A DNA stretch of 64,000 nucleotides from contig CAVQER010000010.1 in NCBI GenBank assembly GCA_963711595.1, positions 124,001 to 188,000 of the forward strand, written 5' to 3'. Positions within the stretch are counted from its first letter, which is position 1. Each line of letters opens with the position of its first letter. The position numbers and the translations under genes were made by a program. Positions 52,306 to 60,388 of this stretch are shown here, piece after piece. The stretch comes from JAUSIF01 sp963711595 (GTDB lineage: Bacteria; Pseudomonadota; Alphaproteobacteria; Rhizobiales; Xanthobacteraceae). The notes under the pieces are model-generated. The model saw only the letters and a list, made by a program, of their open reading frames with translations, was not told the DNA's origin and searched no databases.

Positions 52306-53503
52306 GTTTCCCCACTTTGTAGAAAACCAAGTTGGAGTCGCCGGTTCCGCGAACGTCGCCGGCTGCGGTCCACGTGAACCCTTCGCCGGCTGCCCGGCGT
52401 GCCGCGTCCGAGATCACGACCTGTCCGCCCGGCGCTTCCCTAACCAGCTGCAGCAACACCTTGATCGAGTCTCCCCAGACGTCGAACGACATCTTCTCCG
52501 TCCGCACGACGCCGCCGACGACGCTTCCGGCGTGGACTGCGATACGCGCTTCCAGAGCGAATTTTCCGTCGGCGCGACGCGACTCGTTCAGGTCCTCGAG
52601 GAACTGGTGCACCTCGAGCGCGGCATTGATCGCTGCCGCGGCGTCGCCGCTGCTTCTTTTCGATACCCCGGCAATGGCGACGTAGACATCGCCCATGGTC
52701 TTCAACTTCTCGAATCCGTATCGGCCGGTGATCGCATCAAACGCTTCAAAGCAATGCATGAGGTGGGCTAGCGCCTCGGACGAGCCGTGGGTTTCCAACG
52801 CTCGAGTGAAGCCGCAGAAGTCGACAGCCAGCAACGCCACTGGCTCGAACGCGGCCGGCTCGACATGCCTCGAATTCTTCCATTCCGCCGCGATATCGGC
52901 AGGCATCAGGTCCAGCAGCAGCGCGTCCGAGCGCTGCTTTTCGATTTCCAGAACAGCTTTCTGCTCGCGCAGCTCGGATCGCGATCGGGCGAGCAACGCG
53001 TTGCTGTTGTAGACAGAGAAGCCGAAGAAGGTGAAATAGATGAACAGAAACACGGAAACCGCCACGTCGAGCGCGACGATGTTCTTGGGCGCGAAGTTGA
53101 CCCCGCCGAAGAGCATTGAAATCGCGATCCCGGCGACAATCGCGAGCGCCGAGAGGAACATCTGCCCGAAGCCATTCACGGCAAGTGCGTTCACCAAACT
53201 GACCGTGATCAGGACGAACGACGGCAGTGGCGTAAATCCGGTAAGATGCACGACAAGACCGATGATGAAGGAGTCGATTGAGAACGAGCGCAGCTCGATC
53301 TTCAGCCGGTCATGCGGATATCGCCATCCCAGGTAGCGGACGACATGCGGATAGATAAGCAGAACGCCGATCAGGAAGATTCGCTGCAGGGTGAGCCCGT
53401 CGAACTGCAGGGAATAGATCGCCGTAATAAGAATTATGAAACATGCCCCCACGATCCGCAGCGGGTAGAAGAGGGCGAAGCGGTCTAGGCGAATGGCCAT
53501 CAT
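52295..53503 (-). CDS. Membrane class III nucleotide cyclase
   Basis: 402 residues. About six N-terminal helices (residues ~15-165), a coiled-coil-like linker (LARSRSELREQKAVLEIEKQ) and a class III catalytic domain (~222-400). Metal-binding Asp residues are kept at VDFCGFT (D228) and TMGDVYVAI (D272). Adenine-type specificity residues are K268 (KLKTMGD) and D341 (SFDVWGD). The Asn and Arg that stabilise the transition state (usual WGDTVNxASR) are K348 and Q352 (WGDSIKVLLQ), so activity may be low or altered. The C-terminus overlaps the cNMP-patatin start, suggesting synthase and sensor are made together. Confidence 0.87.
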   Translation of the reverse strand: MMAIRLDRFALFYPLRIVGACFIILITAIYSLQFDGLTLQRIFLIGVLLIYPHVVRYLGWRYPHDRLKIELRSFSIDSFIIGLVVHLTGFTPLPSFVLITVSLVNALAVNGFGQMFLSALAIVAGIAISMLFGGVNFAPKNIVALDVAVSVFLFIYFTFFGFSVYNSNALLARSRSELREQKAVLEIEKQRSDALLLDLMPADIAAEWKNSRHVEPAAFEPVALLAVDFCGFTRALETHGSSEALAHLMHCFEAFDAITGRYGFEKLKTMGDVYVAIAGVSKRSSGDAAAAINAALEVHQFLEDLNESRRADGKFALEARIAVHAGSVVGGVVRTEKMSFDVWGDSIKVLLQLVREAPGGQVVISDAARRAAGEGFTWTAAGDVRGTGDSNLVFYKVGKRAA

Positions 53504-53633
53504 GCGGACTTGGGTTACCGGGATGGTCCGTTAGAGCGAAATGCCTGTCAACTTACCCGCGAACGGTCGCCCGGGGCAGCGCATCAAATCGCGCCACAGG
53601 GCATGCACAACCCGTCCACCTTCAACGCGGCCC

Positions 53634-54713
53634 TCATGGCACGATCGCGAGGAACAAGAACACGGCAAAGATAACGAGATGCACAATACCTTGAAGCACG
53701 GTGGTCCGGCCCGTGCCCAAGGTGATCACTCCCACCAGCAGCGTGAGCGCAAGCAACACGATATCCTTCGTCCCGAGCCCAAGCTCGAGCTGCTGCCCGA
53801 GCGCGATCGAAACGACGGCAACTGCCGGAATCGTCAGACCGATGCTCGCGAGTGCTGATCCCAGGGCGAGGTTCAAGCTCGTCTGCAGGCGGTTCGCACG
53901 GGCTGCTCTGAGCGCGGCCACCCCCTCGGGTAACAGTACAAGCGTTGCAATGATGATGCCGACGATGGCTGCCGAACCCCCAAACTTCATGACTGCGGTC
54001 TCGATTGCCGGCGTAAGTGTTTTGGCGAGACCAACGATTGCCACCAGCGCGGCCACAAGCAGCGCGGTGCTGATGAGGGTGGTCGAGTTAGAGGGTGGCG
54101 CTGCGTGTATTTCGTCGCCGCTGACGCCGACGGGGAGAAAGTAATCGCGATGCCGAATTGTTTGAATGAAAACAAATGACCCGTAGAGAACGAGAGAGAC
54201 CACCCCGGCGAAAACGAGTTGCGACTTGCTGAACTCCGGCCCTGGACCACTCGTGGTTACGCTCGGGAGAACCAGTGTGAGCGTGGTCAGCGCGGCGAGG
54301 ACAGCAAGGGCAGCACTTGCGCCCTGAACATGGAACCCTTGCTCATGATGCCGTACGCCACCGGCGAGTAGGCACAGGCCGACAACGCCGTTGCAGACGA
54401 TCATCACGGCGGCAAAGACCGTGTCACGGGCTAGTCCCGGTTTGTCGCCGACACCAATCATGACGGCGACAATCAATGCCACCTCGATGATTGTCACGGC
54501 GACCGCGAGGACGAGCGTACCGAAAGGCTCGCCCACGCGGTGCGCGATCACTTCGGCGTGGTGAACGGCGGCAAACACGGTTGCGATCAGGATCGCGCCT
54601 GCGACGGCCCCGAGAATGCCCGAGGCGTTCGCTACGCTGGCGATCACCAAAACGACCCACGCCAGCAACGGCCATGCCCATGCCCACCAGGGAGTCCGTG
54701 TCGGCGCCGCCAT
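53634..54713 (-). CDS. Ca2+/H+ antiporter (CaCA family, ChaA/y4hA-like)
   Basis: 359 residues with ~11 helices. Two alpha repeats carry the ion-binding acidic motifs: GEPFGTLVLAVAVTIIEVALIVAVMI and LPEGVAALRAARANRLQTSLNLALGSALASIGLTIPAVAVVS. This is the CAX/ChaA pattern; the protein most resembles rhizobial 'ionic transporter y4hA'. It exports Ca2+ or Na+ in exchange for protons at the inner membrane. It stands alone, 15 bases before lepA's stop on the same strand. Confidence 0.9.
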   Translation of the reverse strand: MAAPTRTPWWAWAWPLLAWVVLVIASVANASGILGAVAGAILIATVFAAVHHAEVIAHRVGEPFGTLVLAVAVTIIEVALIVAVMIGVGDKPGLARDTVFAAVMIVCNGVVGLCLLAGGVRHHEQGFHVQGASAALAVLAALTTLTLVLPSVTTSGPGPEFSKSQLVFAGVVSLVLYGSFVFIQTIRHRDYFLPVGVSGDEIHAAPPSNSTTLISTALLVAALVAIVGLAKTLTPAIETAVMKFGGSAAIVGIIIATLVLLPEGVAALRAARANRLQTSLNLALGSALASIGLTIPAVAVVSIALGQQLELGLGTKDIVLLALTLLVGVITLGTGRTTVLQGIVHLVIFAVFLFLAIVP

Positions 54714-54728
54714 ACTGATGCTCGCCCT

Positions 54729-56534
54729 CTACCCGTCCACCTTCAGCGCCGCGATGAAGGCTTCCTGCGGGATGTCGACCTTGCCGTACTGGCGCATCCG
54801 CTTTTTGCCCTTCTTCTGCTTCTCAAGCAGTTTGCGTTTGCGCGTGGCGTCGCCGCCATAGCACTTCGCGGTGACGTCCTTGCGCAACGCTCGGATCGTC
54901 TCGCGCGCGATGATCTTGCCGCCGATCGCCGCCTGGATCGGGATCTGGAACATGTGCGGCGGGATCAGCTCCTTCAGTTTCTCGCACATGGCGCGACCGC
55001 GGATCTCCGCACGCGCGCGATGCACGAGCATGGCGAGCGCGTCCACGGGCTCCTCGTTCACGAGGATTGAGAGCCGCACGAGGTCCGCCGGCCGCCGGTC
55101 GGTGAGGTGATAGTCGAACGACGCGTAGCCGCGCGAGACCGACTTCAGCCGGTCGTAAAAGTCGAACACGACTTCGTTAAGCGGAAGGTCATAGGTCACC
55201 ATTGCGCGCGAGCCGACGTAGGTGAGTTCGACCTGGCTGCCGCGCCGGTCCTGGCACAGCTTCAGGATCGCCCCGAGATGCTCATCGGGAGAAATGATGA
55301 CCGCGCGGATCCATGGCTCGCGGATTTCCTTGATCCGCGTCACTTCCGGCATGTCGACCGGGTTGTGGATCTCGATCGTCTCGCCGGACGTCAGCTCGAT
55401 CTCGTAGATCACCGAAGGCGCCGTCGCGATCAGCTCGATGTCGAATTCGCGCTCGAGCCGCTCCTCGATGATCTCGAGGTGGAGAAGCCCGAGGAAACCG
55501 CAGCGAAAGCCAAAACCCAGCGCAGCCGAGGTTTCCATCTCGAAGGTGAAGCTCGCGTCGTTCAGCCGGAGCCGTGCCATCGCCGCCCGCAGCTGCTCGA
55601 ACTTTGCGGCGTCCACTGGAAACAGGCCGCAAAAGACGACCGGTTGCACGGGCCGGAAGCCGGGGAGGGCGGCGGCCGTCGGCTTGCGGTCGTCGGTGAT
55701 CGTGTCGCCGACCCGCGTGTCCGCGACCTCCTTGATCGACGCCGTGATGAAGCCGATTTCGCCCGGTCCGAGCGCATCGACCTCGACGTTTTTCGGTGTG
55801 AACACGCCGACGCGCTCCACGTCGTAAGCCGCGTCCGTCCCCATCATGCGGATGCGCAGGCCTTTGGTGAGCCTGCCGTCCACGATACGCACGAGCACCA
55901 CGACGCCGAGATAGGCGTCGTACCAGCTGTCGACGAGAAGCGCCTTGAGCGTCGCATCCGCGTCGCCTGTGGGCGGCGGCAGGCGCGCGACGATCGCTTC
56001 CAGCACCTCCGGTACGTTTTGTCCGGTCTTGGCGGAAATTTCGATCGCGTTGGAGGCGTCGATTCCGATCACCTCCTCGATTTGTGTCCTGACTTTATCA
56101 GGCTCGGCCGCCGGCAGGTCGACCTTGTTCAGGACCGGTACGATCTCGTGATTGTTGTCGATCGCTTGGTAGACGTTCGCCAGTGTCTGTGCCTCCACGC
56201 CCTGGCTCGCGTCCACGACGAGTAGCGACCCTTCGCAGGCGGCAAGTGAGCGGTTCACCTCATAGGCGAAGTCTACGTGGCCCGGCGTGTCGATCAGGTT
56301 CAGCACGTAGTCCTTGCCGTCGCGCGCCCGGTAATTCAGCCGCACTGTCTGTGCCTTGATCGTGATGCCGCGCTCCCGCTCGATATCCATGGAATCGAGC
56401 ACCTGCTCCTTCATTTCGCGCTCCGTCAGCCCGCCCGTGAGCTGGATCAGTCGGTCGGCAAGGGTCGACTTGCCGTGATCGATATGCGCGATGATCGCAA
56501 AGTTGCGGATGTTGGCACGGGGACCGGTGGTCAT
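54729..56534 (-). CDS. lepA: Elongation factor 4 (LepA)
   Basis: 601 residues from ATG 56534, the standard LepA length; ATG 56546 is also possible. GTPase motifs AHIDHGKSTLADRL (G1), DTPGHVDF (G3) and NKVDLPAAEPD (G4) are intact. LepA's own C-terminal domain ends GKVDIPQEAFIAALKVDG. It is a ribosome-associated back-translocase active under ionic stress. It is divergent from the acetyltransferase at 56619. Confidence 0.97.
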   Translation of the reverse strand: MTTGPRANIRNFAIIAHIDHGKSTLADRLIQLTGGLTEREMKEQVLDSMDIERERGITIKAQTVRLNYRARDGKDYVLNLIDTPGHVDFAYEVNRSLAACEGSLLVVDASQGVEAQTLANVYQAIDNNHEIVPVLNKVDLPAAEPDKVRTQIEEVIGIDASNAIEISAKTGQNVPEVLEAIVARLPPPTGDADATLKALLVDSWYDAYLGVVVLVRIVDGRLTKGLRIRMMGTDAAYDVERVGVFTPKNVEVDALGPGEIGFITASIKEVADTRVGDTITDDRKPTAAALPGFRPVQPVVFCGLFPVDAAKFEQLRAAMARLRLNDASFTFEMETSAALGFGFRCGFLGLLHLEIIEERLEREFDIELIATAPSVIYEIELTSGETIEIHNPVDMPEVTRIKEIREPWIRAVIISPDEHLGAILKLCQDRRGSQVELTYVGSRAMVTYDLPLNEVVFDFYDRLKSVSRGYASFDYHLTDRRPADLVRLSILVNEEPVDALAMLVHRARAEIRGRAMCEKLKELIPPHMFQIPIQAAIGGKIIARETIRALRKDVTAKCYGGDATRKRKLLEKQKKGKKRMRQYGKVDIPQEAFIAALKVDG

Positions 56535-56618
56535 GGCGCGCGGCATAGCACCGCTCAGCACAGAGGTACAACGCGGCACGGAGCCCACGACATGCTAAAA
56601 ACCGTACCGGGGAAGAGC

Positions 56619-57104
56619 ATGATCCGCGCCGCCACTGAGGCCGACCTTCCGGCAATTTTAGCGATCTACAACGATGCGGTTCTCAACACGACCGCGATAT
56701 GGAACGAGACGCCCGTCGATCTCGACAACCGCCGTGCGTGGATGCTCGCGCGGGCCGCTGCCGGTTTTCCCGTATTCGTCGCCGACGAAGCTGGCCGCGT
56801 GCTCGGCTACGGCAGCTTCGGTGATTTTCGTCCGTTCGAAGGCTATCGCGTCACCGTGGAGCACTCTCTCTACGTCGAAGCGGCGGCGCGGGGCAGGGGC
56901 CTCGGCAAGAGTCTCCTCACGGCGCTTGTGGACGAGGCACGCCGTCTCGGCAAGCGCGCCATGATCGGCGGGATCGACGGTGCGAACGGCCCATCCATCG
57001 CTCTGCATGTGAAATTCGGCTTCGTGGAAGCCGGACGCCTACCGGGCGTCGGCACGAAATTCGGCAGGCCGCTCGATCTCGTCCTGATGCAGAAGACGCT
57101 TTAG
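56619..57104 (+). CDS. Phosphinothricin-type N-acetyltransferase (GNAT)
   Basis: 161 residues from ATG 56619 (GGGGAAG upstream). The PAT/Bar/YncA pattern is clear: MIRAATEADLPAILAIYNDAVLNTTAIW, DLDNRRAWMLARAAAGFPVFVAD, VEHSLYVEAAARGRGLGKSLL and FVEAGRLPGVGTKFGRPLDLVLMQ. It acetylates phosphinothricin-, methionine-sulfoxide- or sulfoximine-like substrates; in free-living bacteria detoxification of amino-acid analogues is usual. Confidence 0.9.
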   Translation: MIRAATEADLPAILAIYNDAVLNTTAIWNETPVDLDNRRAWMLARAAAGFPVFVADEAGRVLGYGSFGDFRPFEGYRVTVEHSLYVEAAARGRGLGKSLLTALVDEARRLGKRAMIGGIDGANGPSIALHVKFGFVEAGRLPGVGTKFGRPLDLVLMQKTL

Positions 57105-57141
57105 GCCCACCCATGACGAATCAAACGCGAGGCGGGCGAAA

Positions 57142-57933
57142 TTACTCCGCCGCGAGGCGCGTTCCGAACGGGAACGGCTCGAGCGAAACCGGACGGCCGT
57201 CGCCGGCGACGATGTAATGGCCGGGCGGCACGGGCTTCCAGTGCGAGCGGTCCTGGTCGAGGGGCTCGGAAACGACTACGACGTGGTCGCCCGCATCCCA
57301 ATAGTAGAGCGACGTCGCCGTGTCGTCGGTGGCGAAGCGGAATGCGTAGAGCCGCTTCCCGTCCGAAAGTGCTGCTGTGAAGCGCACGGGCTCTTTCGTT
57401 CCGCTCGACCGCACGATGTCGGCGATCGTCGCGAGCGTACGCGATGTCGCGCCGATCACGTCCTTGTCGGCGCCCGCGCCGAGGATCGAGAGAAACACCG
57501 CCTCCGAATCCGTCGTTCCGAGACGGCATGAGTAAAAGGCGTCGGGAATGAGCGCCTCCACTTTGCGCCGCACGCAACTCCAGTCGCCGATCTGGCCGTT
57601 GTGCATGAACAGCCATTTGCCGAATGCGAACGGGTGGCAATTCGGCCGCGTGATTTGCGTTCCGGTGGATGCGCGCACGTGCCCGAAGAAAAGGTGCGAG
57701 TGGATGTGGCGCGCGAGGTGGCGGAGATTCTCATCCGACCACGCGGGTCGGATTTCGCGATAGACGCCCGGCTCGGCCATGTCGCCGTACCAGCCGAGGC
57801 CGAAGCCATCGCCGTTGAGGCTGTCTGTGGATTCGCGCGCGCGACGGCTCTGCTCGATCAGCGAGTGGACCGGCGCCGTCACATAGTGCTCAAGCGCGAT
57901 CGGCTTTCCGCGATAGGCAATCCAGCGGCACAT
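57142..57933 (-). CDS. Class II glutamine amidotransferase
   Basis: 263 residues from ATG 57933, required so that Cys2 is the N-terminal nucleophile after Met removal (MCRWIAYRGKPI). Other motifs: SLNGDGFGLGWYGD, FGHVRASTGTQITRPNCHPF and FMHNGQIGDW, the GATase II pattern of YafJ/EgtC-like proteins. It is a free-standing hydrolase of an amide bond; without egtB/egtD nearby an ergothioneine role is not supported. Confidence 0.92.
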   Translation of the reverse strand: MCRWIAYRGKPIALEHYVTAPVHSLIEQSRRARESTDSLNGDGFGLGWYGDMAEPGVYREIRPAWSDENLRHLARHIHSHLFFGHVRASTGTQITRPNCHPFAFGKWLFMHNGQIGDWSCVRRKVEALIPDAFYSCRLGTTDSEAVFLSILGAGADKDVIGATSRTLATIADIVRSSGTKEPVRFTAALSDGKRLYAFRFATDDTATSLYYWDAGDHVVVVSEPLDQDRSHWKPVPPGHYIVAGDGRPVSLEPFPFGTRLAAE

Positions 57934-58058
57934 GGGATTTCGATAGCCAGCTCCCGTAACACTTGTAGCAGTTTCGATCGGACAAATGAACAATTTGCTA
58001 GGGAACCCGGTTGTCTCGATTGATCGATGGAAAGGCCCCCGAACCGCCGGAACCGTTA

Positions 58059-58661
58059 ATGCCAGCCGCTGCGATCACGAGCCTCCGCCGTCTGCACAAA
58101 GCCGAAGCCGCGTGCACGCGCTGTCCGCTCTATGCCAAAGCGACGCAGGTAGTCTCCGGCGAAGGGCCCGCGCGTGCGCACATCATGCTGGTCGGTGAGC
58201 AGCCGGGCGACCAGGAGGACAAGCAGGGCAGGCCGTTCGTGGGGCCGGCGGGACGCGTGCTCGACCGGGCGATCGCGCAGGCGCGCATCGAGCGCAGCGA
58301 AGTATTCGTCACGAATGCTGTCAAGCACTTCAAGCATGACATGCGCGGCAAGCGCCGGCTGCACAAGCGGCCGAACGCATACGAAATCGAGCGCTGTAGG
58401 TGGTGGCTTGACCACGAACGCGCGATCGTCCGGCCTGAGGTAGTTGTTGCTCTCGGCGCCACAGCCGCTCGCAGCCTGTTTGGACGTCCCGTTCCGGTCG
58501 CGAAGTCGCGTGGCGCGGAAATGAAGCTCGAAGACGGAACGCTAGCGTTTGTGACCCAGCATCCCTCCGCACTTTTGCGGATCGACGACGACGCACAGAA
58601 ACGCCGCCAATATCTGAGAATGGTAGATGACCTGCGCCGGGCGGCGCGAAGTGTCGGCTAG
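58059..58661 (+). CDS. udgX: UdgX-type uracil-DNA glycosylase
   Basis: 200 residues from ATG 58059; TTG 58011, with AGGGA 6 bases upstream, would add 16 residues and cannot be excluded. An N-terminal CTRC and later Cys113 fit the iron-sulfur family 4/5 scaffold. Motif A is GEQPGDQEDKQGRPFVGPAG, the UdgX version (family 4 has GEAPG). The diagnostic loop HFKHDMRGKRRLHKRP is present; its His (H102 here) is the residue that, in Mycobacterium smegmatis UdgX, bonds covalently to the abasic sugar after uracil removal. It works in uracil-DNA repair. Its stop overlaps the convergent neighbour by 4 bases. Confidence 0.92.
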   Translation: MPAAAITSLRRLHKAEAACTRCPLYAKATQVVSGEGPARAHIMLVGEQPGDQEDKQGRPFVGPAGRVLDRAIAQARIERSEVFVTNAVKHFKHDMRGKRRLHKRPNAYEIERCRWWLDHERAIVRPEVVVALGATAARSLFGRPVPVAKSRGAEMKLEDGTLAFVTQHPSALLRIDDDAQKRRQYLRMVDDLRRAARSVG

Positions 58662-59008
58662 GGTTTCTTCGGCTGCGCCGATTGGCTGATTGCGGCGGCC
58701 ATCTGCTGCAAACGATTGACCATTTCAAGCGCGGCCGAACGTGTCAGCACCATTCTTGTCGCCGGATACCGGCGCCCGGACGTCGGCTTCTGCGCAGCCG
58801 CCTGGTCGAAGCGCGTCACGCCGAACTCGATGCGCAGGGTTTGCCCGTCGAACGAAATCGAGTTGACTGAGTCTGCAAAAGTTTCGGCCATTTCGGGTAG
58901 GTCGATGTACTTGATCGTCAACGGAGCGCGCGCGGCACCCGTCACCCCGGCGGCTGTCGACGACCGCTCCACCGGTTTAATTGGGCCCTCACGCGGATCT
59001 TTTGCCAT
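58658..59008 (-). CDS. Small DUF3467-like protein
   Basis: 116 residues from ATG 59008 (GGGAG upstream). After a polar N-terminus (MAKDPREGPIKPVERSS) the core reads IKYIDLPEMAETFADSVNSI, LRIEFGVTRFD and RMVLTRSAALEMVNRLQQM, which follows the DUF3467 pattern (YANxxxVxxSxxDFxLDFG...RVVLSPxHAKxL). No function is known for the family. It overlaps the udgX stop tail to tail by 4 bases. Confidence 0.65.
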   Translation of the reverse strand: MAKDPREGPIKPVERSSTAAGVTGAARAPLTIKYIDLPEMAETFADSVNSISFDGQTLRIEFGVTRFDQAAAQKPTSGRRYPATRMVLTRSAALEMVNRLQQMAAAISQSAQPKKP

Positions 59009-59095
59009 GGGTGGCTCCCTGTATTTCTTTCTCTTCACAACGCGAGTTCGTGGACGCTTCGTCATTATAACCCTAGGTGACAGTAGCGTGCCGAG

Positions 59096-59422
59096 TTATT
59101 CCCCCTCGCCGAACTTGTCCGCGCAGAGCCGGGCGATCGCGTCGAGCGCGGCCGCGGCTTCGCGTCCCTTAGCCGTTACGCGAATTGAGCTTCCGATACC
59201 AGCGGACAGCATCAGAATGCCCATGATCGAGGTACCGCCAACGGTTTCCCCGCAGCGGGACACCGATACGTCGGCGTCGAACTTCTCCACCGTCTGGACA
59301 AACCGAGCAGCCGCCCGTGCATGCAGACCACGTTGATTGATGATGGGGATCTCTCGTACGAGCGCCCCGGCGGGGGCATCCGCGTCCGATGCGTAGTCGT
59401 CGTCGCCCTTGCTCGCGGGCAT
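59096..59422 (-). CDS. ptsH: Phosphocarrier protein HPr (PTS-Ntr/regulatory type)
   Basis: 108 residues from ATG 59422; a GTG at 59434 overlapping the EIIA stop is possible. The EI-phosphorylated His is in INQRGLHARAAARFV, and the HprK-target Ser site is in GGTSIMGILMLSAG. With EIIA and HprK but no sugar permease, it belongs to the regulatory PTS typical of Alphaproteobacteria. The N-terminal ~18 residues are a non-conserved extension. Confidence 0.93.
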   Translation of the reverse strand: MPASKGDDDYASDADAPAGALVREIPIINQRGLHARAAARFVQTVEKFDADVSVSRCGETVGGTSIMGILMLSAGIGSSIRVTAKGREAAAALDAIARLCADKFGEGE

Positions 59423-59430
59423 CGCCGGTT

Positions 59431-59832
59431 TCACTTGCCAGCGAGCACGTGGCTCGCGATGTTGATGTACTTGCGTCCGGCTTCCTGGGCGCACGCCACC
59501 GCTTCGGCCAACGGTTTCTCGTCGCGCACGCTCGCGAGTTTCACGAGCATCGGCAGATTGATCCCCGCGACTACTTCGACGTTGGGCGCGTTCATCACCG
59601 AAATCGCGAGATTGGACGGCGTCCCGCCGAACATGTCGGTCAGGATCGCGACGCCTTCGCCGCTATCGACCCGATGAACTGCATCGATGATCTCCTGACG
59701 GCGACTCTCGATATCGTCCTCCGGTGCAATCGCCACGGTTTCGACCTGGCGCTGCGGGCCGACGACATGCTCGAGCGCCGCGCGAAATTCCGCGGCAAGC
59801 CGGCCATGGGTGACGAGAACGAGTCCGATCAT
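59431..59832 (-). CDS. PTS EIIA component, mannose (EIIA-Man) type
   Basis: 133 residues from ATG 59832. It opens MIGLVLVTHGRLAAEFRAALEHVVG with the phosphorylated His in THG, followed by ILTDMFGGTPSNLA, both EIIA-Man marks. There is no IIB/IIC/IID, so its role is regulatory: phosphate flows from HPr to control kinases or transporters. It lies between hprK and HPr in the standard alphaproteobacterial order. Confidence 0.93.
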   Translation of the reverse strand: MIGLVLVTHGRLAAEFRAALEHVVGPQRQVETVAIAPEDDIESRRQEIIDAVHRVDSGEGVAILTDMFGGTPSNLAISVMNAPNVEVVAGINLPMLVKLASVRDEKPLAEAVACAQEAGRKYINIASHVLAGK

Positions 59833-59847
59833 GAGGTCTCTGCGGGG

Positions 59848-59883
59848 CTCGCCGTCGGCCGGACAACCGCCGGTGACGGCGAG
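59848..59883 (-). other. Stem-loop in the hprK-EIIA gap
   Basis: CTCGCCGTC (59848-59856) and GACGGCGAG (59875-59883) form a perfect 9-base stem with an 18-base loop, just upstream of the EIIA start. It may affect translation or mRNA stability; there is no T-run. Confidence 0.4.
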
Positions 59884-59929
59884 GGCGCACATATTCCTTG
59901 GGCGACCATGGGAAGGCAAGCGCGAACGT

Positions 59930-60385
59930 TCACGCGTCCGTGACGGCGGCCACCGCCGCGAGAATTGCCGGTAAAGCGTCCTCGCCGGATGCAACTGGAA
60001 GGCGCGACAACTTGACGCCCGAGATTTCGACTTCCCGCGCCGTCGCGTCAGGCATGCGTGCCGAATCGCTTGCGTCCAGGTCGACGACGAGCCGAACGAG
60101 CGCGACCGGTTCGTAGGCAACCTCGCGGATTCCGTTTCCACGCACCTCGATTTTTCCCTTGATCGCTTCCGGCGCCGACGCGAGCAGGCGACCGTGCGCG
60201 ACGGCTAGCTCTACGCGATCATCGGCAACGAGACGCGCGAACGGGAGCGTTCCATTTGCGCCGGCTTCGATCAACGCGAGCGCAAGCTGCGACTTCCCGC
60301 TTCCAGACGCGCCGCGGATCAACACGGCGGCTCGTCCCACGAGTACACAACTCGCGTGGAACGTCGCGGCGTTTGCAGCAGGCAT
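59930..60385 (-). CDS. hprK: HPr kinase/phosphorylase, short alphaproteobacterial form
   Basis: 151 residues, about half of Gram-positive HprK: only the catalytic domain remains. Walker A is GASGSGKSQLALALI; the later IEVRGNGIREV is the HprK signature. It phosphorylates the regulatory Ser of HPr. It starts 3 bases after the chvG stop, tying it to the two-component genes. Confidence 0.93.
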   Translation of the reverse strand: MPAANAATFHASCVLVGRAAVLIRGASGSGKSQLALALIEAGANGTLPFARLVADDRVELAVAHGRLLASAPEAIKGKIEVRGNGIREVAYEPVALVRLVVDLDASDSARMPDATAREVEISGVKLSRLPVASGEDALPAILAAVAAVTDA

Positions 60386-60388
60386 CTG

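Noticed and set aside
48873..53503. A complete CBASS or restriction-modification system
   Set aside because: No CD-NTase, methyltransferase, TIR or ubiquitin-like partner is present; only the cyclase/cNMP-patatin pair and a nuclease-like orphan.
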